Both the position numbers and the translations under genes were made by a program. The notes beneath the pieces are model-generated. The model saw nothing but the letters and a program-made list of their open reading frames with translations, was not told the origin of the DNA and did no database searches. Positions 20,561-29,264 of a stretch of DNA of 64,000 bases are shown here, in pieces (the stretch's first letter is position 1; the number at the start of each line of letters is the position of its first letter). This DNA is from Xylanibacter ruminicola (GTDB lineage: Bacteria; Bacteroidota; Bacteroidia; Bacteroidales; Bacteroidaceae). The stretch is from NCBI GenBank assembly GCA_015060625.1, contig SUYC01000003.1, positions 62,001 through 126,000 on the forward strand. The letters are read 5' to 3'.

Positions 20561-21307
20561 TTATAGCGTCATAACCCGTTTCATCTCCAGGTTCTCGTAA
20601 CCCTCTGGGCAGTGGGTTGAGAGATAAACGGTGGGATTCTGCTGGATGAACTCGCGCACACGGTCGAGTGTGATGCGGGCAGCCTGGATATCCTCGAATA
20701 CGATGCTCAGCTTATTGGCTTTCAGAGCGGCATCGCAATAGGTCACGTCGCCGTGTATCAGATAAAACAGACCGTCGTTTTCGGCGATAATGATACTATT
20801 GCCCTTAGTGTGGCCCTTGGCCTCGATAAACCATATGCCGGGGGCTACCTCCTGCGCGTTGGGGAAGTTTTTAAATGGCTGGCCATACTGTGCACGGATG
20901 ATGTTACCGCCTTCAGGCAGTTTCATGGCGTCGGCATCCTCAGGACCGATAAAAACCTTGGCGTTGGGGAAATACTGCAGGGCAGCCGAGTGGTCGGGGT
21001 GCTTATGAGTGACAAGAATCTTGGTGACCTGCTCGGGTTTGTAGCCCAGTTCAGCAAAGGCCTGCATATAATCCTTCAGCTTCTCGCCCATATATAGTGG
21101 GGCGCCCAGTTTCTTCTCGGGTGCTTTAAAGTCGTTCTGGAATCCTGTGTCAACCAGAATCACCTCGCTGCCGGTGTCAATCAAAAAGTTCTGCAGACTG
21201 CTGCGATAAATAATTTGTGGATCAGTGCCTTCCTTGCTCTCACCGCCGAAGGCAAATTCCTGGTTCATAAAACCACCGTCGAACATGCGGATTGCTTTTA
21301 TTTCCAT
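20561..21307 (-). CDS. MBL-fold metallo-hydrolase (N-acyl homoserine lactonase-like)
   Basis: 248 aa; ILVTHKHPDHSAAL, GHTKGNSIII, IHGDVTY metallo-beta-lactamase motifs. Confidence 0.88.
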   Translation of the reverse strand: MEIKAIRMFDGGFMNQEFAFGGESKEGTDPQIIYRSSLQNFLIDTGSEVILVDTGFQNDFKAPEKKLGAPLYMGEKLKDYMQAFAELGYKPEQVTKILVTHKHPDHSAALQYFPNAKVFIGPEDADAMKLPEGGNIIRAQYGQPFKNFPNAQEVAPGIWFIEAKGHTKGNSIIIAENDGLFYLIHGDVTYCDAALKANKLSIVFEDIQAARITLDRVREFIQQNPTVYLSTHCPEGYENLEMKRVMTL

Positions 21308-21365
21308 AATCGTATTTATTTAGTAGTGAAATATAATTAGATTGTCATTGGCAAATATAGACAAA

Positions 21366-21400
21366 AAATCCCAAAGCCATATCATTTGGCCTCGGGATTT
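21366..21400 (-). terminator. Terminator-like hairpin downstream of methyltransferase
   Basis: AAATCCC..GCC..GGC..GGGATTT stem between the two minus-strand genes, with A-rich (T-rich on minus) flank. Confidence 0.6.
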
Positions 21401-21421
21401 ATGATTTATTATGTAATAGGT

Positions 21422-22033
21422 TTACGCTTTCAAACCGATGATGGTGGCATAAGATGGTTTTTTGCGATGGATTTCGGTTTGAACGAAACCTGCGTCAACA
21501 AGTAGTGTTTCCAGTTGCTCGGGTGTATAGGCTGTCATGCCCTCTACGACGCTGGTCCACTTTGAATCGCTATCCACCACCTCGACCATGATGGCAAACT
21601 TCCCACCGGGCTTCAGCACGCGGCGCACTTCCTGCAGGCAGTCGGGCAGGTTGGGCCAGAAATACACCGTTTCAACAGCTGTCACAAGGTCGAAAATCTC
21701 GTTGTTGTAAGGCAATCTTTCGGCTGAACCTTGAGTTACAAATACTTGCTTGTTCAATACCTCGGCATTCACCTTTTTGGCTTTTGTTACGCTCTCCTCC
21801 GAGATGTCGATACCATATACATGCGCATCTTTACTTCTGTTAAGCAATCTGCGAATAGTAAAACCTCCGCCGCAACCCACATCAAGCATCGTCCATCCGT
21901 CTTTTACCTGCACAAGCTTTAGGCCCCAGTTGGTGAGTGGAGCGTGCGTATAATTCATGAAACACAACATGGCACGTCCCAGCGATCCTTCAGGTCGTGC
22001 GCACTGACTGAAAAATGACTTTAATAATCCCAT
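21422..22033 (-). CDS. Class I SAM-dependent methyltransferase
   Basis: 203 aa; MLDVGCGGGFTIRRLL, VYGIDISEESV, EVRRVLKPGGKFAI. Confidence 0.9.
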   Translation of the reverse strand: MGLLKSFFSQCARPEGSLGRAMLCFMNYTHAPLTNWGLKLVQVKDGWTMLDVGCGGGFTIRRLLNRSKDAHVYGIDISEESVTKAKKVNAEVLNKQVFVTQGSAERLPYNNEIFDLVTAVETVYFWPNLPDCLQEVRRVLKPGGKFAIMVEVVDSDSKWTSVVEGMTAYTPEQLETLLVDAGFVQTEIHRKKPSYATIIGLKA

Positions 22034-22363
22034 TATCGTTTACATTTGATTACCGGGTGCAAAGTTATGTCAAATAAATCATGTGCACAATACCTAAAAC
22101 TAATGATTCTTTTTGCAGATTATTTCCCAAACGAGTTTCTGTATGGTTTTTAATTATCTATAACTACTATTACTCACAACAAAACAACTTGTTTTGCCTT
22201 CCAAAATAATACATTTTACCATTAAATGTAACTTATTTAGCAAAGTAAAACAAGTTGATAAAATCGCTATTTAGATAGCGAAATGCCAGCCCATACTGCC
22301 AGGATTCCAATCATAACGCTCGCACCGATGTAAAGTGCCGTTATTGTGTTTATTGTAATCTTG

Positions 22364-23665
22364 CTAGTTGTTATTTACTGTGTTAAAAAACTGCGTAAAA
22401 GCCTTAACCGTATAAAGGTGATCGGCCACGCTGCCTGTTTCGCGGCAGCTGTGCATGGCCAGGATGGCATTTCCCATATCCACACCTCGCAAGGGGATGG
22501 ATGATGCCAGAATGTTGCCCAGCGTGCTGCCACCTGCCACATCGGAGTGGTTGACAAATCGCTGACAGGGCACGTTGGCCCTACGACAGATTTCGGCAAA
22601 CACGGCTGCCGAAACGGCATCGCTGGCATATTTTTGTGCTGCATTAAACTTGATAACCGGTCCGCCACCCAGCACGGGATGGTTGGTGGGATCGTACTTC
22701 TCATTGTAGTTGGGATGCCAGGCATGGGCATTATCGGCCGAAATCATAAAGGCACGCTCGATGGCCTGATACCAGGCTTCGGCACTGCCGCTCTGAGCCA
22801 TAGCGATGCGCTGCAGCATCATGGCCAGGAACGGACTGCCTGCCCCTTGCTTGGTTTGCGAGCCCGTTTCCTCGTTGTCGAAGATGGCCAGCACCTTGGT
22901 GGCATCGATAGTGTCGGTATCAATCATCGCCTCCAAACCGGCAAAGCACATCGACAGGTCGTCTAAGCGGCCCGATGACAGAAACTCATCGTGTACACCA
23001 AACGTACAGGCGGGTGAGGCATCGGCCAGATAGAGGTCGAAGTCGAGCACATCGGTTGGTTTGATGTTCAGTTCGCCGCAGATGATATTCATCAGTAACT
23101 GGCCCTTTTCCAACTCGTCGTTGATGATGCCCAAAATGGGCAGCATATCTTTTTGCTTGCTGAGTTTTACGCCATCGTTAACCTGACGGTTAAAATGGAT
23201 GGCCAGATTGCTGATTTGCAGCAGTGGGCGCTTGACGTGTAGCAGCAGTGTAGTGGGGGAGAGAGCATCGGTGCCACGCACAATCACACGGCCAGCGATG
23301 GTGAGCGGACGGTCGAACCAGGTGGACATAATCGGTCCGCCATACACCTCGGTGTTCAGTTTCACGATTCCACCTTCGCACAGCATCTCGGCATTGGGCT
23401 TGATGCGGAACGTGGGTGAGTCGCAGTGGGCGCAAATCATGCGGAACCCAGCTTCGGCCATCGGCTTTCGGCCGATATGAAAGGCATAGACCGACGAATC
23501 GTTCTTAGTGACATACAGTTTGTCGCCGGTCTTCAGCTGTCCTATGGGCTCGCGAGGGTCCAATTGGCGATAGCCTGCCTGCTCCAGTTCGCTGGTGATA
23601 TTTTTGGCTGCCAGAAAGTTTACTGGCGAAGCATTCAGAAAATCTAATAGTCTTTTTACGTGCAT
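22364..23665 (-). CDS. M18 family aminopeptidase
   Basis: MHVKRLLDFLNASPVNFLAAKNI...; HCDSPTFRIKP, DNEETGSQTKQGAGSPFL, VNHSDVAGGSTLGN. Start placed at 23665, not track start 23812, to avoid overlap with the divergent gene. Confidence 0.9.
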   Translation of the reverse strand: MHVKRLLDFLNASPVNFLAAKNITSELEQAGYRQLDPREPIGQLKTGDKLYVTKNDSSVYAFHIGRKPMAEAGFRMICAHCDSPTFRIKPNAEMLCEGGIVKLNTEVYGGPIMSTWFDRPLTIAGRVIVRGTDALSPTTLLLHVKRPLLQISNLAIHFNRQVNDGVKLSKQKDMLPILGIINDELEKGQLLMNIICGELNIKPTDVLDFDLYLADASPACTFGVHDEFLSSGRLDDLSMCFAGLEAMIDTDTIDATKVLAIFDNEETGSQTKQGAGSPFLAMMLQRIAMAQSGSAEAWYQAIERAFMISADNAHAWHPNYNEKYDPTNHPVLGGGPVIKFNAAQKYASDAVSAAVFAEICRRANVPCQRFVNHSDVAGGSTLGNILASSIPLRGVDMGNAILAMHSCRETGSVADHLYTVKAFTQFFNTVNNN

Positions 23666-23774
23666 AATACAAAAGTTTTGTGCAAAGATACCAAATTTCT
23701 GGCAATTAGCGCCATGTTTCTGCAAATAATACATTAATTTTGCAGCCAAAATGAAACTAATTAATAAGAGATAG

Positions 23775-26700
23775 ATGAAAATGACTAAAAAACAATGGAT
23801 GCGTTCTGCCATTTTGATGGCTGCATTCTCTGGGGCATCACTGCAAGTGAATGCTAACCAGGCTGTGACTCCCCTCTGGTTGAGAGATGTGGTGGTGAGC
23901 CCAGATGGAAATCAAGTGCTATTCTGCTACAAGGGTGATATCTACAAGGTATCTACAACAGGCGGAACAGCAGTACAGTTGACAACCCAAAACAGCTACG
24001 AGTGCTCGCCTGTATGGAGTGCCGATGGCAAGCAGATAGCTTTTGCCAGCGACCGACATGGCAACATGGATGTGTTTACCATGGCTGCTGATGGTGGATC
24101 TGCCACACGCCTTACTTATAATAGTGCCGCGGAGGTGCCACAGTCGTTCTCGCCAGATGGCAAGTGGGTGCTCTTTGGGGCCGTTATCCAAGATCCTGCC
24201 GAGAGCGTGATGTTCCCAACAAGTTCGTTGCCTGAATTATATAAGGTACCCACGAAGGGTGGCAGAACGCTGCAGGTGTTGGCCACGCCTGCTGAAATGC
24301 TGAGTTTTGCTGCCAATGGGAAGAGTTTCTTCTATCAGGACTGTAAGGGATATGAAGATGAGTGGCGCAAGCACCATACTTCATCTATCACCCGCGACGT
24401 GTGGTTCTATGATGCTCAGAGTGGCAAGCATACTAATATTACAGCTCATGCTGGCGAGGATCGTAACCCGGTGGTTAGTGCCGATGGTAAAACGCTCTAT
24501 TTCCTGAGCGAGCGCAATGGTGGTAGTATGAATGTGTATGCTATCAAGGGGAATATTACAAAGCCTGCTGCACAACCTATACCCGTCACCAGTTTCAAAA
24601 CGCACCCAGTGCGCTTCCTGAGTTCAGCTCGCAATGGTCTGCTCTGTTATACCTATAATGGTGAGATATATACGCAAAAGAGTGGGGAGAAACCCAAGAA
24701 GCTGAACATCACACTGACACGTGATGACGAGCCTGTTATCTCTGACCTGAGCTTTGCTCGTGGTGCTCGCCAGGCGGTGGTGAGTCGTGATGGTAAACAG
24801 GTGGCTTTTGTGACACGTGGTGAGGTGTTTGTCACCAGCACGGAATATGCCACTACTCGTCGTATCTCGCAGACAGCTGGGGCTGAGGCTGATGTGGATT
24901 TCGCACCCGATGGCCGTACCATCGTTTATGCCTCAGAGCGCAATGGTAACTGGCAGCTCTATACGGCCAGTATCGTGAGAGATGAGGACCTGAACTTTGC
25001 CAATGCCACATTGATTAAGGAAGAGAGCGTGTTCCCCGAATTGCCTGCATTGAAGTTGGATGGTAAGATCGACTTCTCACAGGTGGAGCGCCGCAGTCCT
25101 AAATACAGTCCTGATGGCAAGAAGCTGGCTTTCATCGAAGACCGTATCAAACTGAAGGTAGTTGACCTGAAAACAAAAAAGGTGACAACGGTTACCGATG
25201 GTAGCAAGTGGTACGATCAGGATGATAACTTCGATTTTGAGTGGAGTCCGGATGGAAAGTGGTTTGTGCTGAGCTATATCGCCAACAAGCGTGACCCTTA
25301 TGCCGACCAGGGTATTGTGAGTGCCGAAGGGGGTGAGATTCATCCTATTACGCAGAGTGGCTATATGAGCAGTCGCCCACGTTGGGTGATGGATGGTAAG
25401 GCTATCCTCTTTAAAAGTGAGCGTTATGGTATGCGCAGTCATGCCTCATGGGGCAGTCAGAACGATGTGTTCCTGGCTTTCCTCACGCAGGATGCCTACG
25501 ACCGCTATCGTCTCTCGGCCGAGGACTATGCGCTGCTGAAGGAACTGGAGAAGGCAAAGCCTGAGAAGAAAGATAAGAAGGACGATAAGAAGGCGAAAGA
25601 CAAAAAGGACAGCAAGAAGGCTGATGCCGATTCTGTCAAGACGTTGAAGATAGAGTTTGATGGTATTGAGAACCGTATTGTGCGCCTCACTCCCAACAGT
25701 AGTCGTCTGGGTGATGCCATCGTGAGCAAAGATGGCGAGAACCTTTATTATTTCTCGGCCTTCGAAGGCTCGCTCGATCTTTGGAAAATGGATTTGCGCA
25801 AGCACGAAACCAAGCTGCTGAGCAAAGGTGGAAGTGGTGTGCTGCAGATGGATAAAGACGGAAATCTCTACTCGCTGGGTAGTAATATGAAGAAGATAGA
25901 GAAGGGTGACAAAACCGCTACAATCACCTATAATGCGCAGATGAAGCTCGACTTGGCCGCCGAGCGCGAATATCTGTTGCGCCATGTGGCCAAGCAGATA
26001 AATAAGAAGATTTTCCGTACCGACTATAATGGCTGCGATTGGGATCTGATGGTACGCAACTATGCCCGCTTCCTGCCGCATATTGCCAACAACTACGACT
26101 TCTCAGAGTTGCTGAGTGAGCTGTTGGGCGAATTGAATGTAAGTCACACGGGTGGTCGTTTCTATCCGTCTTCAAAGGGCGATGCCACTGCGGAGTTGGG
26201 CTTGCTTTATGACCTGACACAGGCCACCGATGGTATGAAGATTACTGCAGTTTTGGAAGGCGGTCCTTTCAGCCGAGCTAACAGCAAGGTGAAAGCTGGC
26301 GACATTATTACAGCTATCAACGGTCAGCCTGTTACTAAGGATACCGATCTGGCTCAGCTGCTGAACCAGTGTCGTGGCAAGAAAACACTGGTGAGCTTGA
26401 AAGGCAATGCTGGTACATGGGACGAGGTGGTGCTGCCCATCAGTCGTTCAGAACAGTCGGACCTGCTCTACAAGCGCTGGATCAAGAGTCGTGCCGCCGA
26501 GGTAGAACGCCTGTCGAATGGGCGCTTGGGCTATGTGCATATTGAGGGTATGGACGATGCCAGCTTCCGTGATGTCTATTCAGATATTCTTGGTAAGTAT
26601 AACCTGAAGGAAGGTATTGTTATCGATACCCGCTATAATGGTGGTGGACGTCTGCACGAGGATATCGAGATTCTTTTCTCTGGCCATAAATACTTCACTC

Positions 26701-27071
26701 AGGTAATCCGTGGTCGTGAGGTGTGCGACATGCCAAGTCGCCGCTATAATCATCCCAGCATCATGCTGCAGGCTGAAGGTAACTACAGCAATGCGCATGG
26801 CACACCTTGGGTGTATAGTCACCAGAAGATAGGTAAGCTGGTGGGTGCGCCTGTGCCTGGCACCATGAGCTCGGTGAACTGGGAAACCCTGCAAGACCCA
26901 TCACTGATATTCGGTGTGCCAGTGATTGGCTATCAGTTGCCTGATGGCAGCTATCTGGAGAACACCCAGTTGGAGCCCGATGTACTGATACTGAATCGTC
27001 CTGAGACTGTTGTCAAGGGTGAGGATCTGCAGCTGGAGGCTGCTGTGCGTGAGTTGCTCAAGGAACTGTAA
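23775..27071 (+). CDS. Tricorn-like protease: PD40/WD40-like propellers, PDZ and S41 peptidase domain
   Basis: 1098 aa; repeated SPDGKxxxF motifs, PDZ-like LEGGPFSRANSKVKAGDIITAINGQPV, C-terminal S41-like GYVHIEGMDDASFRDVYSDILGKYNLKEGIVIDTRYNGGG. Confidence 0.92.
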   Translation: MKMTKKQWMRSAILMAAFSGASLQVNANQAVTPLWLRDVVVSPDGNQVLFCYKGDIYKVSTTGGTAVQLTTQNSYECSPVWSADGKQIAFASDRHGNMDVFTMAADGGSATRLTYNSAAEVPQSFSPDGKWVLFGAVIQDPAESVMFPTSSLPELYKVPTKGGRTLQVLATPAEMLSFAANGKSFFYQDCKGYEDEWRKHHTSSITRDVWFYDAQSGKHTNITAHAGEDRNPVVSADGKTLYFLSERNGGSMNVYAIKGNITKPAAQPIPVTSFKTHPVRFLSSARNGLLCYTYNGEIYTQKSGEKPKKLNITLTRDDEPVISDLSFARGARQAVVSRDGKQVAFVTRGEVFVTSTEYATTRRISQTAGAEADVDFAPDGRTIVYASERNGNWQLYTASIVRDEDLNFANATLIKEESVFPELPALKLDGKIDFSQVERRSPKYSPDGKKLAFIEDRIKLKVVDLKTKKVTTVTDGSKWYDQDDNFDFEWSPDGKWFVLSYIANKRDPYADQGIVSAEGGEIHPITQSGYMSSRPRWVMDGKAILFKSERYGMRSHASWGSQNDVFLAFLTQDAYDRYRLSAEDYALLKELEKAKPEKKDKKDDKKAKDKKDSKKADADSVKTLKIEFDGIENRIVRLTPNSSRLGDAIVSKDGENLYYFSAFEGSLDLWKMDLRKHETKLLSKGGSGVLQMDKDGNLYSLGSNMKKIEKGDKTATITYNAQMKLDLAAEREYLLRHVAKQINKKIFRTDYNGCDWDLMVRNYARFLPHIANNYDFSELLSELLGELNVSHTGGRFYPSSKGDATAELGLLYDLTQATDGMKITAVLEGGPFSRANSKVKAGDIITAINGQPVTKDTDLAQLLNQCRGKKTLVSLKGNAGTWDEVVLPISRSEQSDLLYKRWIKSRAAEVERLSNGRLGYVHIEGMDDASFRDVYSDILGKYNLKEGIVIDTRYNGGGRLHEDIEILFSGHKYFTQVIRGREVCDMPSRRYNHPSIMLQAEGNYSNAHGTPWVYSHQKIGKLVGAPVPGTMSSVNWETLQDPSLIFGVPVIGYQLPDGSYLENTQLEPDVLILNRPETVVKGEDLQLEAAVRELLKEL

Positions 27072-27127
27072 TCATCCCCATCGGCTATCCTGCCGACAAA
27101 CGTAGGGAAAAGAAACGTAAAATAATT

Positions 27128-27158
27128 GCTGAGATAATGTATAGTGCATTATCTCAGC
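27128..27158. terminator. Bidirectional terminator-like hairpin between convergent genes
   Basis: GCTGAGATAATG-tatagtg-CATTATCTCAGC. Confidence 0.7.
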
Positions 27159-27163
27159 ATTTG

Positions 27164-27602
27164 CTATCTGATGAAATTCATGGGCTTCCATGGCTCGCGC
27201 TCAGGATAGTCGGGCGTGCCGTTGGCATGAATCTTCTTCAGAAGGAAGGCCATGTTGTCGGCCAGTGTGCGCATGGTTTGCATACCCTCGGTGTCGAGCT
27301 TCCCCTCGCCCTTTGCTGAGCCGTAGGCGATGTTCCAATATTGTGATGTGACCACAGGCATGTTCATCATCTCAAACATCATATTCAGTGTTTGGAGTGT
27401 GGCAGTGGCGCCTCCACGTCGGCACACGGCTAAAGCGGCAGCAGAATGTATTGCCATCGTTTCGAGAACTGCCGTTTACCAACAATATCTTGAGCGTTCT
27501 TCCTGATTCTGCATTTGCCAGCATGGCTGATACAGGTGAGGTGATAGCTGCACCAGCAGCAGCCAATGTTGTTTTCTTGATAAAATCTCTTCTGTCCATC
27601 AT
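27164..27602 (-). pseudogene. Flavodoxin/NADPH-dependent FMN reductase-family gene with internal deletion and frameshift
   Basis: N-terminal part in one frame (MMDRRDFIKKTTLAAAGAAITSPVSA...LKILLVNGSSRNDGNTF), C-terminal part in another (AAALAVCRRGGATATLQTLNMMFEMMNMPVVTSQYWNIAYG...); middle of the fold missing at about 27435-27450. Confidence 0.75.
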
Positions 27603-27764
27603 TCTCTAATTTAAATTTGTTTTTGGGTGCAAATTTAAGCATATTATTTTGTAAAAGTATAAAATAAATGCTTTTTTCTTTATAAAGTTGCAGGCAATAT
27701 GAGGAAAAATTGTAAATTTGCACCTTATATAATCATACAAGATAACTGAGGCTCGAAAAGAAAA

Positions 27765-28163
27765 ATGGCAAAAAGAGAGTATATACAGGCTAACAAGGAT
27801 TGGCTGGAGGCGAAAGCCAAAGAGGACGGTGTGAAAGCACTGCCCAAAGGCATCTATTATAGGGTGTTGAGTGAAGGAAATCAAGATAGCGCAAAACCAA
27901 CTGTGCGCAGTATCATCACAGCTCATTACACAGGGCGAACCATCGACGGTAAGCAGTTTGATAGCAGTCGTGGCGGTGTGCCATTGGCTTGCAGGCTTTG
28001 CGATCTGATTGAGGGGTGGATTATCGCCATGCAGCAAATGCACATTGGTGATAAATGGGAACTCTATATCCCTGCCGAAATGGGTTATGGTAAGTTTTCT
28101 CAGCCCGGTATCCCTGGTGGATCCACGCTGATTTTTGAAATAGAATTATTAGGTATATCATGA
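27765..28163 (+). CDS. FKBP-type peptidyl-prolyl cis-trans isomerase
   Basis: VRSIITAHYTGRTIDGKQFDSS, WELYIPAEMGYG, IPGGSTLIFEIELLGI. Confidence 0.93.
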   Translation: MAKREYIQANKDWLEAKAKEDGVKALPKGIYYRVLSEGNQDSAKPTVRSIITAHYTGRTIDGKQFDSSRGGVPLACRLCDLIEGWIIAMQQMHIGDKWELYIPAEMGYGKFSQPGIPGGSTLIFEIELLGIS

Positions 28164-28669
28164 GTGAGTTTAGAGAAATGAGGCGCAAGCGTCAGATGCT
28201 TGCCGAAGAGGAGAGCATCGCTATTTTGCAGAAAGCCACATCTGGTACGCTGGCATTACTAGGCGATAATGATTATCCGTATGCCGTTCCCATCAGCTAT
28301 GTGTATCAAGAGGGCCGACTTTATTTCCATAGCGCTATGGCGGGGCATAAGGTCGATGCCATCCGCAAATGCTCTAAGGCATCTTTCTGTATCATCGATC
28401 AGGATGACGTAAAGCCTGAGAAATATACCACATTCTTTCGTAGCGTGATCGCATTCGGTAGAATCCATATTGTGGAAAACGATGCCGAAAGATTTGAGAT
28501 AGCCCGTTTGTTGGGCAATCGCTACAATCCTAATCATGACGAAGACCTTCAGAAGGAGATTGAAAGCGGATTATCCCATATGTTGGTTCTCCGCTTCGAC
28601 ATCGAACATCTGACAGGAAAAGAAGCTATTGAACTGATGAAATCAAGGCATAACAGAAACAGCACTTGA
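28160..28669 (+). CDS. Pyridoxamine 5'-phosphate oxidase family protein (NimA-like)
   Basis: 169 aa; GTLALLGDNDYPYAVPISYVYQEGRLYFHSAMAGHKVDAIRK. Confidence 0.87.
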   Translation: MSEFREMRRKRQMLAEEESIAILQKATSGTLALLGDNDYPYAVPISYVYQEGRLYFHSAMAGHKVDAIRKCSKASFCIIDQDDVKPEKYTTFFRSVIAFGRIHIVENDAERFEIARLLGNRYNPNHDEDLQKEIESGLSHMLVLRFDIEHLTGKEAIELMKSRHNRNST

Positions 28670-28751
28670 TGACTGGTATATCTTTGCGTATATATTGTAA
28701 TAAAAAAAGATTGCTAGACTAACAAAAAAGCTTTAGGTGAAATAACTAGGT

Positions 28752-28827
28752 GAATTAATTCGTTTTGTCTATTGAATTAATTCGATTAGTCTATTGAGTT
28801 AATTCATGAAGTCAATCGAGTTAACTC
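28752..28827. repeat. Four near-palindromic 10-mers (GARTTAAYTC) at exact 22-bp period
   Basis: GAATTAATTC 28752-28761, GAATTAATTC 28774-28783, GAGTTAATTC 28796-28805, GAGTTAACTC 28818-28827. Confidence 0.9.
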
Positions 28828-28974
28828 ATGGTTTTTGGGGAGTATTTTTGATATCAATATTGAGTTCAGTACGTTTGTCAAGAAATGTGTAATCACACAG
28901 GGCACGAAGACTCTCAATAGGGGGAACAAGGTATTCATTATCTTTGTACCCATTATTATATAATAATGTGTAAC

Positions 28975-29061
28975 ATGGAAAGTAAAGACTTAAATCGCCT
29001 AAAAGTAGTGCTTGCAGAGAAGGGAGGAACCGCGAGACTACCGAGTGTCTCCCAATGCTAA
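28975..29061 (+). pseudogene. Truncated XRE-type HTH regulator remnant
   Basis: MESKDLNRLKVVLAEKGGTARLPSVSQC*; N-terminus resembles small Bacteroidales XRE regulators (DLNRIKVVL.EKGKTNKWLAEQLGK), then disrupted. Confidence 0.5.
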
Positions 29062-29264
29062 ATGCTGGTCATGGGTATGAATATAGAGTATTCAACCGTC
29101 TGTTCCGTTTTATTGGTCTCTGTGAGATAAACGAAAGCGATGATTTCCAATTCGTATGCCACATGCAACTTGGGATTGATGCTATGAATTGGCCGATTCG
29201 TTGAATAGTTTTGGCAGAATAAAGGTTTTTCCGTACCTTTGCTTTGCAAATTCAAAATACAAGT

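Noticed and set aside
23775-27071. Tricorn-like protease as a novel architecture
   Set aside because: Large PD40-PDZ-S41 proteins are common in Bacteroidetes; nothing unusual seen beyond a Lys-rich linker.
28752-28827. 22-bp periodic repeats considered as a CRISPR array
   Set aside because: Repeated unit is only about 10-11 bp with short similar spacers, and no cas genes are present in the window.
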